A stretch of DNA of 64,000 nucleotides. It comes from an uncultured Aquimarina sp. (GTDB lineage: Bacteria; Bacteroidota; Bacteroidia; Flavobacteriales; Flavobacteriaceae). Below the pieces are notes generated by a model, which made no database searches, was not told the DNA's origin, and worked only from the letters and a program-made list of their open reading frames with translations. The DNA lies in the NCBI RefSeq assembly GCF_947496855.1, contig NZ_CANMED010000002.1:186001-250000 (forward strand), in the 5' to 3' direction. Numbering within the stretch: the first letter of the stretch is position 1; every line of letters begins with the position of its first letter. The position numbers were made by a program, and so were the translations under genes. This document shows positions 33,430 through 40,892 of the stretch, piece by piece.

Positions 33430-35906
33430 AAGTGATCTATTTTTTCAATAGAACCTGTGGCTCCATTCATTTTAATTGTATCTCCATTACTAAGATTTTT
33501 AGTACTTTTTTTTGCACCTATAATGGCTGGTATTCCCATCTCACGACATAAGATAGAAGTGTGTGAAAGCAAACTTCCTCGTTCAGAAATAATTCCTTCA
33601 GCTCTAGAAAATAATCCAACCCAACCAGGTTCGAAAAAAGGAGCGACTAAGATTTTTCCGGCAATTTCTAATTGGTGTATATTTTGAGCAGTGACCAATA
33701 AAACTTCTCCCTGTGTAATACCACTACTACACGCAACTCCATCTAGTCCATTTTTTGAAGTAGATTGCTTTTCTTCTATAGGATATAATTCATTATCAAC
33801 TTCGTGATATCGTATTGGGTGTTCTACATCTTGATAAGCAGCATATGTTGCTTTTCGTTCATTAATGATATTTTTATATTGAGATGACCAGGTGTCTGGA
33901 TGCATCAATTCATCAAAATGTAGGTATAAAGAATCCCCTGAGGATATGATAGATTTATCTTCAATTAATTTAGTATCAATTTCTCTGAAAATTTGTCGTA
34001 CTATATTGAAGGTTTTGGTACGTATAAATCGAAAGTTTTCTCGATCTCGTACCCGCTTAATAGTTAATTTTATTCCTATTTTAAAAAAGAATAACTTAAT
34101 AGGGTTAGTTCTATAGGTTTCTTTAAGAACGTGTATATAGTTAAACTTATCTTTGGGTTTTATTATGTGTTGTGAAACAGATAAGCTTGATCTAAGAAAG
34201 GCAACAAATTTGGTAGGATCTTCCTTATAATTTATAGTTTCAATCTTTAATTCCCCTTCATCAGATCTTTCTCCATATTTGTTTATATATGATATAATGA
34301 GATCAAAGTATTCTGAATGGTTTTCTTTAAGATATGGTAATACTTGTTCATTTTCTTTTTCAAGAATTATTTTTTTTACGTTAGGATTTTGATGCAAACG
34401 ATGTGTAAGATTTTGTAATTCGTGTACAATCTCCATAGAGATTACCTGACCACTTCCCATTAAAGAGTCATTCATGAAATTTGGATACTTCTGATTTAGT
34501 TTTGATCGAGATATTATTTTAGTGAGACCATTATATATGATCATTGTAAATAAACTATTGAGAATAGGAACATACCAATAGGAACTTAACTCAGTTTCTA
34601 AAAATCTAAAATAGTTTGTCAATTCAGTATGAGATTGTTTCTCTAAAGAAGTGTTATCAAATCGCTTCTGAATTTTATCATATTGTGCTATATATTTCTT
34701 TTTATAATACCCAGAGAATAACACACTTCGAATAAGATTTAGAAATAAGCGTATGTAGCCTAAGAAGGAAGCTGATTGTGATGGTTTCTGAAACGTAGCG
34801 TCTTCAGCTCCTAGCGCTTTAGGAAATAATAGACTTGTTTTACCTCCAAATGGCATCTGATATAAAAGCTGTTGGTATGCTGTAATATTATAATACATAC
34901 CTCCCCTTATCACACCCACGGTATTATTAAATAGAGAACTATTCTTTTTAACAAATGAATTCCCAGCACCCAAAAATCGACACATGTCCATATATGCATT
35001 ACTATAAGAATGTTGTACAAAAGAAACAGTAAGTGGCATTACTACACCCGGATAGTTCACATCCATATTAGAATTGTCCCATACCATATAATCTCCTCTT
35101 GGGATCAATGTCGTGATTGGGCGTACCTGCAACCAGTATATTTTATTATTATAGATTGTAAATTCTGTATCAATAGGATGTCCTTGTAAATAATCTATCT
35201 TAAGTAAGCTTTCTCTAAGTTCTTTTAGATATGGGGTTATTTTTTCAAATAATTCATCTTTGGTACGTACAATTTTTTTATAACCTGAAGCCGATTCATA
35301 TAACTCTCCGTTATACTGTTCATCGTCAGAGATCATTTCAGGCTGCATAGTGAGATCAATCATCATGGCATTTTCTTCTCCAGAAACAAGCTTAAGACCT
35401 AATCCCGGAATAATATTAATGATAGGATGTTCGCTCACTTGTTCAAGAGGGTTTACAGAAAACCCAACACCAGACAGCTCTCCACAGATCATTTCTTGTA
35501 CTACAATATTAAATCCAAAATCTACTTTTTCATGATATTCCGGAATCTCTTTTTGGACTTTCTCAAAACCAGTAATTACCTTTTCAAAAGCAGTTTCCAG
35601 TTCATCAAGTTTGCAATTAACCTCTGTTATAAAAATACCAGCATAGGATTTATTTTTACCGTCCTCTACCTCGGCGCTAGAACGCACAGCCCACAGTGAT
35701 TCTTGTTCTGGATGAACATTTTTTATCCACTCGTTGCATAGAGCCTCAATTGTATGTTTTTCCGAAATAATATTTTGAATAGTATAACTAGGGACCACAT
35801 AAAAAGAAGGAACACGAAATCCTTTATTATAAAGTGATATTAATCCATCAGCTTTACCTCCAAAAGATCTTTTCGGTATATTTTGATATGAATAATACAT
35901 ACTCAT
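33426..35906 (-). CDS. PEP-synthase/rifampin-phosphotransferase-like dikinase without PEP barrel
   Basis: An 826-aa protein. Residues ~1-285 match the PEP/pyruvate-binding ATP-grasp region: GGKADGLISLYNKGFRVPSFYVVP (17-40), WAVRSSAEVEDG, QEMICGELSGVGFSVNP and DTEFTIYNNKIYWLQVRPITTL. A long unassigned helical middle (~290-730) follows. The C-terminus (~735-826) is a swivelling phospho-His domain with RGSLLSHTSILCREMGIPAIIG. The PEP-binding TIM barrel of PpsA is absent. ATP-grasp, substrate domain and His domain in that order is the layout of rifampin phosphotransferase, so it may transfer the beta-phosphate of ATP to a small molecule. Overlaps the oxoamine synthase gene by ATGA. Confidence 0.82.
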   Translation of the reverse strand: MSMYYSYQNIPKRSFGGKADGLISLYNKGFRVPSFYVVPSYTIQNIISEKHTIEALCNEWIKNVHPEQESLWAVRSSAEVEDGKNKSYAGIFITEVNCKLDELETAFEKVITGFEKVQKEIPEYHEKVDFGFNIVVQEMICGELSGVGFSVNPLEQVSEHPIINIIPGLGLKLVSGEENAMMIDLTMQPEMISDDEQYNGELYESASGYKKIVRTKDELFEKITPYLKELRESLLKIDYLQGHPIDTEFTIYNNKIYWLQVRPITTLIPRGDYMVWDNSNMDVNYPGVVMPLTVSFVQHSYSNAYMDMCRFLGAGNSFVKKNSSLFNNTVGVIRGGMYYNITAYQQLLYQMPFGGKTSLLFPKALGAEDATFQKPSQSASFLGYIRLFLNLIRSVLFSGYYKKKYIAQYDKIQKRFDNTSLEKQSHTELTNYFRFLETELSSYWYVPILNSLFTMIIYNGLTKIISRSKLNQKYPNFMNDSLMGSGQVISMEIVHELQNLTHRLHQNPNVKKIILEKENEQVLPYLKENHSEYFDLIISYINKYGERSDEGELKIETINYKEDPTKFVAFLRSSLSVSQHIIKPKDKFNYIHVLKETYRTNPIKLFFFKIGIKLTIKRVRDRENFRFIRTKTFNIVRQIFREIDTKLIEDKSIISSGDSLYLHFDELMHPDTWSSQYKNIINERKATYAAYQDVEHPIRYHEVDNELYPIEEKQSTSKNGLDGVACSSGITQGEVLLVTAQNIHQLEIAGKILVAPFFEPGWVGLFSRAEGIISERGSLLSHTSILCREMGIPAIIGAKKSTKNLSNGDTIKMNGATGSIEKIDHL

Positions 35907-37141
35907 ATTGTATGCACAGAAAAACTACTGTAGTTTTTTATATACTTTTCAAATACAACATCAAATGCTTCTAGCGTGCGATGAACATCTTCTATTGTAT
36001 GCAAGCTAGTGGGAGTTAAACGAAAAATAACAACTCCTTTTGGTACTACTGGGTAAGTAACAATAGAACAATACACTCCTCGGATATAAATCAACTCGTG
36101 TAGAATGGCTAATATATCTTCTAGTTTTATTGTAAAATAAACAGGTGTAATATACGTGTTAACTTTATTAGAGAGTAGTTTTCTCTTTCTCAAACCTTCT
36201 TGAAGTATCGTTGTTATTTGAAAAAGTTTTGCTCTATTATTAGTTGCGTTTTTAATAATTTCTAACCTTTTATTTAATCCATAAACTACGGGCATCGGCA
36301 AGGATTTAGAAAAAATTTGAGAGCGTAAATTATACTTGAAATAATTTACAATCTCTTTCTTTCCCGCTATGATCGCTCCAAAAGAAGCCATGGATTTTGT
36401 AAAAGTTGTGAAATACAAATCAACCTTTTCTTCTAAACCTTCTGCGCAAACTGTTCCATTACCGTGTGGTCCCATTACCCCAAATCCATGAGCATCATCT
36501 ACCAAAAACCTAAAATTATACTTTGATTTTAAAGCGCATATTCCTTTTAGTTTACCTTGCTCACCAGACATACTAAATACACCTTCGGTAATAACAAGAA
36601 TACCTCCTTCTGTTTTTTTTACAATTTCTTCAGCTATCCTTAATTTTTGTTCTAAATTTTCAATGTTATTATGTTCATAAATCAACTTTTCTCCGCGATG
36701 CAGTCGTATTCCATCTATAATACACGCATGACATTGAGCATCAGAAATCACTACATCATTTGGAGATAATAATGAATCTATAACAGATATCATTCCTTGA
36801 TACCCAAAATTGAGCAGCAATGCTTTTTCCATATTAATAAAGGCAGCAATGTGGTTTTCGAACTGATCGTGGAGTGCAGTATCACCAGTCATCATTCTGG
36901 ATCCCATAGGATAGGTCATCCCCCATTCTTTCTGTGCAAACGCATCTATTTCATTAATCTCATCAGAACCTGCCAAGCCTAAATAATTATTATAACTCCA
37001 ACAGATTAATTCCTTGTTATCAAAAACAATGCGATTAGAAATTTTTCCTTTAAATTTAGGAAAGGCAAATTCACCTTCAATTTCACTTTGAAATCTTCCT
37101 ATCGGTCCGTTATGCTGTTGTATTCTATCAAAAATATCCAT
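35903..37141 (-). CDS. Alpha-oxoamine synthase (8-amino-7-oxononanoate synthase / serine palmitoyltransferase family)
   Basis: A 412-aa PLP enzyme that should condense an acyl thioester with an amino acid and lose CO2 to give an alpha-aminoketone. Visible are LICWSYNNYLGLAG, YPMGSRMMTGDT (about 76-87), the PLP ring-stacking His in SDAQCHACIIDG, LVDDAHGFG with the PLP-N1 Asp, and the Schiff-base Lys in FTKSMAS (about 248). The GPIGRF N-terminus and the GSRMMTGDT variant resemble flavobacterial relatives of serine palmitoyltransferase and cysteate acyltransferase rather than BioF. It is the first gene of the six-gene operon. CqsA-type autoinducer synthases are a further possibility. Confidence 0.88.
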   Translation of the reverse strand: MDIFDRIQQHNGPIGRFQSEIEGEFAFPKFKGKISNRIVFDNKELICWSYNNYLGLAGSDEINEIDAFAQKEWGMTYPMGSRMMTGDTALHDQFENHIAAFINMEKALLLNFGYQGMISVIDSLLSPNDVVISDAQCHACIIDGIRLHRGEKLIYEHNNIENLEQKLRIAEEIVKKTEGGILVITEGVFSMSGEQGKLKGICALKSKYNFRFLVDDAHGFGVMGPHGNGTVCAEGLEEKVDLYFTTFTKSMASFGAIIAGKKEIVNYFKYNLRSQIFSKSLPMPVVYGLNKRLEIIKNATNNRAKLFQITTILQEGLRKRKLLSNKVNTYITPVYFTIKLEDILAILHELIYIRGVYCSIVTYPVVPKGVVIFRLTPTSLHTIEDVHRTLEAFDVVFEKYIKNYSSFSVHTI

Positions 37142-37168
37142 GATAAAGTTTCAAATTGTTTAGTGATG

Positions 37169-37176
37169 TAAACTTA
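37169..37176 (-). promoter_or_regulatory. -7-like box of the six-gene operon
   Basis: On the minus strand TAAGTTTA matches TAnnTTTG at 7 of 8 positions, 27 bp before the ATG. No -33 element is seen, which suggests a weak, activator-dependent promoter. Confidence 0.5.
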
Positions 37177-37228
37177 CTGGCTATCGATCAGCTATAGTTG
37201 CTAAAATCGCCAGTATGGAATTTTGTTA

Positions 37229-37243
37229 TTGTGATAATCGCAA
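37229..37243. promoter_or_regulatory. TTGYGA-N3-TCRCAA operator, copy A
   Basis: TTGTGATAATCGCAA is a full match to the inverted repeat TTGYGA-N3-TCRCAA seen across this locus. Its centre is about 63 bp upstream of the -7 box. A weaker copy, TTGCTAAAATCGCCA (37198-37212), lies 31 bp closer to the promoter. Confidence 0.6.
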
Positions 37244-37261
37244 GTCAGAAATTCATCTAAT

Positions 37262-37291
37262 AAAAAACACCTTCAATACTTTTGAAGGTGT
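37262..37291 (-). terminator. Terminator of the beta-barrel gene
   Basis: Read on the minus strand, ACACCTTCAA and TTGAAGGTGT form a 10-bp stem with a 5-nt loop followed by TTTTTTA, 30 bp after the barrel gene stop. It is nearly identical to the hairpin at 38153. Confidence 0.85.
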
Positions 37292-37320
37292 AGTTCAGTT
37301 TTCCTAATTACCACTATATT

Positions 37321-38031
37321 TTATTTTAGCCTCCCAAGCACTACGCCAAACTGCACTCCATAAACACTTTTCACTCTATTTACGTTACCATATCCGGAAA
37401 GTTCCAGACCCACTACTTTATTAAAAGTATATCTGAGAGATATTTTAGAGAATCCCCCTAAAATTATTTTCTTACTTTCCTTACTTCTTCTGTAATCTAA
37501 TGATGGCCCGATAGACAAAGGAAAACCAAATCCACCTGAAGAACCTGGAGAAAACTCAACTTTATATTCATAATCTTCACTATATATGATAGAAGGACCT
37601 GCCATAATATATAATTTGATAGATTTTTTATTATTAAGTGCAATGGATTTAAATACGTTAAGCGATAAAGAATATAACCTATTATCTCTTTTTTCTGTAT
37701 ATGAAAAATTTATATCAGTTCCTTCAGGTAGTTCAGTACCTTCAAAATTTTCTATCTCACTTATAGGAGGTAATCCTTGTAAACTAGATGGTGTATACGC
37801 TGATTTGGTAAAATCGAATCCATAACCCCACCCATTCTTTCGTTCTAGCATTATACCAGCATAAACATCTAATTCATCACTCTCCGCATTTAAAACCTTA
37901 CTGAATCCATTAGTAAAGGCTATTGGTTTTCTCATTTTGTTTTGTTTATTCTCGGTTCCTAAATCTTGACCGTATCCATAGTTAGAAATACATACTACTA
38001 CCACAAATAGTTTAATTAATTTTCTCATCAT
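37321..38031 (-). CDS. Outer-membrane beta-barrel protein
   Basis: A 236-aa exported protein with signal peptide MMRKLIKLFVVVVCISNYGYG (cleavage near GYG-Q). The rest alternates short amphipathic strands (YAGIMLERKNGWGYGFDF, LYSLSLNVFKSIAL, SIKLYIMAGPSIIY, KISLRYTFNKVVGLELSGYG, GVQFGVVLGRLK), which fits an 8- to 10-strand barrel of the general outer-membrane beta-barrel class. The function is unknown; it could be a porin-like or adhesin-like product co-regulated with the operon downstream. It is flanked by direct repeats of a promoter/terminator module, so it looks like an insertable cassette. Confidence 0.75.
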   Translation of the reverse strand: MMRKLIKLFVVVVCISNYGYGQDLGTENKQNKMRKPIAFTNGFSKVLNAESDELDVYAGIMLERKNGWGYGFDFTKSAYTPSSLQGLPPISEIENFEGTELPEGTDINFSYTEKRDNRLYSLSLNVFKSIALNNKKSIKLYIMAGPSIIYSEDYEYKVEFSPGSSGGFGFPLSIGPSLDYRRSKESKKIILGGFSKISLRYTFNKVVGLELSGYGNVNRVKSVYGVQFGVVLGRLK

Positions 38032-38059
38032 AATATTGCTTTCAAATTGTTTAGTGGTT

Positions 38060-38067
38060 CAAACATA
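38060..38067 (-). promoter_or_regulatory. -7 box of the beta-barrel gene
   Basis: On the minus strand TATGTTTG is a full match to TAnnTTTG, 28 bp before the ATG at 38031. It occupies the same relative place as the box at 37169. Confidence 0.6.
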
Positions 38068-38119
38068 CTTGCTATTCACTAACTACAGTTGCCAAAAACA
38101 CAAGAGTGAAATTTTGTTG

Positions 38120-38134
38120 TTGTGATAATCGCAA
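38120..38134. promoter_or_regulatory. TTGYGA-N3-TCRCAA operator, copy B
   Basis: TTGTGATAATCGCAA, identical to the copy at 37229. A degenerate partner, TTGCCAAAAACACAA (38089-38103), again lies 31 bp nearer the promoter. Confidence 0.6.
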
Positions 38135-38152
38135 GTCAGAAAATCATCTAAT

Positions 38153-38181
38153 AAAAAACACCTTCAACAATTTGAAGGTGT
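38153..38181 (-). terminator. Terminator of the desaturase operon
   Basis: ACACCTTCAA and TTGAAGGTGT form a 10-bp stem with a 4-nt loop and a T-run on the minus strand, 21 bp past the desaturase stop. Confidence 0.85.
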
Positions 38182-38202
38182 CTATACTTTAATATTATTG
38201 AT

Positions 38203-39261
38203 CTACAATACTCTTCCTAGCACTCTTAAATGAGATAAATGTGATATGATTCCACCTATATACGTAGTTCGATTAGGCTCTATAAAATTACTTCTTAAAA
38301 TCTTATAGAGAATCTTATTCAGTTCCGGATAATATACATGATGAATATGAGGAAACAAATGATGTGCAATATGATTATTAAAGCCCCCAAAAATGAAATT
38401 CGCTGTTTTACTAAAAGGATAAAAATCATTAGAACTTTGTATTTGATTTATCAACCATGATGCATTTATAAATCCAAAATCATCCGTTTTCGGATACATC
38501 ACACCTTCTATATGATGTGTCATAAAAAAGGTAAATAATAAAAATAAGGATTGTACTAAATGCATTATAAAGAATCCAATCAAAATCATATACCATGTAT
38601 GATCAATGAATACTAATGGTAACACTACTAAATAGATCAAGTAAAAAATCTTTTGACACCAAAAAGAAATCTTATATCTCATCGTTTTAGTTTTCCCGGT
38701 TATGCTTTTATCAAAGAAAATTTTAAAATCTTTAATAAATACCCAGAACAGCGAATATGTAGTATATAAAAATGGTGCATACCAATGCTGAAACTGATGA
38801 AACCATTTCTTGTAACTACCAGGAACTACCCTAATCAGGTTTGTTATCTCCAAGTCTGTATCATACCCTTCTACATTGGGTGCGTGATGATGTGATTTTA
38901 CATGCCTATCTTTCCAAGCCTCTGCATGCGCTCCGACTATAGAATAAAGCAATACAAAACAACGATGATTCAGTTTTTTACTGCCAAAAATAGTATTATG
39001 AGAAAAATCGTGTGCAAAATTAAACGCAAACAATAATGAAATTAATCCGTATACTACATACACCACAACTAATAGAAATGGATGATTTACAATATATATA
39101 CTAATATAGGTCACAACAGTTAAAAACAAATAAACTAAGCCTTTAAAGACAATTCTGCTTTTAAACAGTTTTGGACAGAAATTCAGCTTACTATTAATTT
39201 CCTTCTGAATATTATGAAATAATTCTGTATGTAGTTTATTATAAATATGTTTAGATTTCAT
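38203..39261 (-). CDS. Membrane fatty acid desaturase (second of a pair)
   Basis: A 352-aa di-iron membrane desaturase with histidine boxes HDFSH, HVKSHHH and HIAHH (in FGGFNNHIAHHLFPHIHHVYY), and helices at about 40-85 and 205-250. The start was chosen at 39261 (MKSKHIYNK), which overlaps the end of the first desaturase by 11 nt and suggests coupled translation; the frame continues 7 codons upstream. The third box has HIAHH, not the Q-containing form of the 7474 paralogue, so specificity may differ. It could act on acyl chains or on a lipid product of the nearby locus. Confidence 0.88.
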   Translation of the reverse strand: MKSKHIYNKLHTELFHNIQKEINSKLNFCPKLFKSRIVFKGLVYLFLTVVTYISIYIVNHPFLLVVVYVVYGLISLLFAFNFAHDFSHNTIFGSKKLNHRCFVLLYSIVGAHAEAWKDRHVKSHHHAPNVEGYDTDLEITNLIRVVPGSYKKWFHQFQHWYAPFLYTTYSLFWVFIKDFKIFFDKSITGKTKTMRYKISFWCQKIFYLIYLVVLPLVFIDHTWYMILIGFFIMHLVQSLFLLFTFFMTHHIEGVMYPKTDDFGFINASWLINQIQSSNDFYPFSKTANFIFGGFNNHIAHHLFPHIHHVYYPELNKILYKILRSNFIEPNRTTYIGGIISHLSHLRVLGRVL

Positions 39262-40348
39262 AATTAACAGGTTTAAATTCAACTTGTGTTCCCATTTTTT
39301 TCAAAAACCTGAAATGCGACTTTAAAGCCTGAACATAGGACATCTCCATATATTCTATATTATATTTTTTCGCTACCTCTCTAAATATAGGTAGTAATTT
39401 TATATAATGTATATGACAGATATTAGGTAATAAATGATGTAGTGCGTGTGCATTAAAACCACCTAACACCCAATTCAAAAAAGTACTATCCACGTTATAA
39501 TCAACAGAAGTACACATCTGTAATTTAGGCCAGCTCATATTAAGCTCCCCATTTGAATCAGGTTCAGGATGCACTACATAGTCTGATAAGTGAGATACTC
39601 CTAATACCGCCGTGAATATTATGCCCACTAAGAAATGATTTAATAAAAATGCTGTTATAATATATTCCCAACCAAATGGTAATAGAATGCAGGGGACCAC
39701 AACCATATAGATAATATAAACTATCTTAAAAAATATCAGTTTAATAATCTCCCCAGTAGGAATACTAATCTTAATCGTTCTACTAGAGCGATTAAAAATC
39801 ATTAAAAATTCTCTGAATAAAAACCAGTTAAGTGAATAAAATAAATACAAAAATGGAACATACAAGTATTGAAATTTATGATACCATCGCAAGTCTTGAT
39901 CCATCGTCATTCTTACCAAAGGATTATTAAGAACATCGATATCGCTTCCTTCTATATTCGTATATAAATGATGAGATTCATTATGATTTTTACCCCATAC
40001 ATATGCATTATTCCCCTGTAGGTTAAAACTTAATTGAAATAAAAACTTATTCCAAAATTTACTTTTTACAGCAACTCCATGCGCAGCATCATGAGAAACG
40101 TTAAATGCATTTAATAATACAGATATACCTAGACCAATATAGAAAACGAAGAATGTTACTGTATTTGATGAAGTGAGCATAAAAAAATAAAACAAAACCA
40201 CTAATGTAAAATACATAGCTATTTTAAAAATCATCTTTCTATTTCCGGTTTTACCTATACGATTACTCTCAAAATAATTTCTAATTCGTTCATTGAGTTC
40301 CTTATAAAAATCAGAACCTTCATCTTTAGAAAATTTTATTTTTTTCAT
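39251..40348 (-). CDS. Membrane fatty acid desaturase (first of a pair)
   Basis: A 365-aa di-iron membrane desaturase with boxes HDAAH, HNESHH and HALHH (in GGFNAHALHHLLPNICHIHY), plus paired helices at about 45-85 and 205-250. Its N-terminus (FSKDEGSDFYKELNERIRNYFESNRIGKTGNRKM) is close to that of the 7474 paralogue (FSRADSAKFFRTLNKRVNDYFKENNIKRTGNWK), so the two are probably duplicates. It leads the desaturase pair. The 155 bp before it have no clear copy of the locus operator, only weak partial matches near 40420. Confidence 0.88.
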   Translation of the reverse strand: MKKIKFSKDEGSDFYKELNERIRNYFESNRIGKTGNRKMIFKIAMYFTLVVLFYFFMLTSSNTVTFFVFYIGLGISVLLNAFNVSHDAAHGVAVKSKFWNKFLFQLSFNLQGNNAYVWGKNHNESHHLYTNIEGSDIDVLNNPLVRMTMDQDLRWYHKFQYLYVPFLYLFYSLNWFLFREFLMIFNRSSRTIKISIPTGEIIKLIFFKIVYIIYMVVVPCILLPFGWEYIITAFLLNHFLVGIIFTAVLGVSHLSDYVVHPEPDSNGELNMSWPKLQMCTSVDYNVDSTFLNWVLGGFNAHALHHLLPNICHIHYIKLLPIFREVAKKYNIEYMEMSYVQALKSHFRFLKKMGTQVEFKPVNYEI

Positions 40349-40503
40349 AATTATTTCATTTTAAAATTTGACAAATCGATACCTACGTGATAACTATAAT
40401 CGATCGCTACATTATCTCGATAGTATTACTTATTAATTGGTATGATTAATTATAAAGGCTTAAAATTTAGCCGTGTTTTTTAGGTCAATATTAGCATTGA
40501 ACC

Positions 40504-40890
40504 TTACTTTTTCTTTCGCGAGGTGATATCTCTAAAAACTCCCAATTGCACGTTTCCAGTTTTTGATAAAAAAACTAATAATTGTTCTTTACTAGACCGC
40601 ACGTTTATTTTTTGGGTTCGCCAATGCTTTATAAATGATAGCATTGAGACTACTCTATTGCTAGATGAAACACTAAAAATCCCGTCTCTAAGCGATCCTT
40701 TTATATATTTTGAAATCTTTTGAGTTTCTGATTTCATTAAACTAATTTTCAAAGTTTCTTTATCCAGTAATTTAATACGTGTATATAACTTTTCTTTTAC
40801 CGGAATAAGACCAACCAAGTCTCCAGTAAGTACGTAAAATGCCTCGAATCCATAGTCCCCTTCGATGCTTAAGTTGCTAGTGATTTTCAT
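40504..40890 (-). CDS. Hypothetical protein paired with the surface-repeat gene
   Basis: A 128-aa soluble protein of unknown function, basic at the C-terminus (RKKK), with alternating strand-like segments (YVLTGDLVGLIPVKEKLYTRIKLLDKETLKISL). There is no signal peptide. It begins 2 nt after the stop of the upstream surface-repeat gene, so the two form an operon and share the divergent promoter region. I do not recognise a family. Confidence 0.65.
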   Translation of the reverse strand: MKITSNLSIEGDYGFEAFYVLTGDLVGLIPVKEKLYTRIKLLDKETLKISLMKSETQKISKYIKGSLRDGIFSVSSSNRVVSMLSFIKHWRTQKINVRSSKEQLLVFLSKTGNVQLGVFRDITSRKKK

Positions 40891-40892
40891 AA

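Larger units (their letters stand above)
37148..37291. repeat. Intergenic module copy A (terminator + operator + promoter)
   Basis: This block before the oxoamine synthase gene is a direct repeat of 38041-38181. Shared parts, left to right, are TTTCAAATTGTTTAGTG, the -7 region, GAATTTTGTTRTTGTGATAA-like sequence with the operator, CAAGTCAGAAA, CATCTAATAAAAAA and the ACACCTTCAA hairpin. Copy A serves the operon and ends the barrel gene. Confidence 0.8.
38041..38181. repeat. Intergenic module copy B (terminator + operator + promoter)
   Basis: A direct repeat of 37148-37291 with the same order of elements. The operator-to-terminator half is nearly identical to copy A and the promoter half is more diverged. 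Copy B drives the barrel gene and ends the desaturase operon. The two copies lie about 0.89 kb apart. Confidence 0.8.

Noticed and set aside
40420..40450. Possible locus operator before the desaturase pair (GTGATAACTATAATCG and nearby)
   Set aside because: Too many mismatches to TTGYGA-N3-TCRCAA; not counted as a site.
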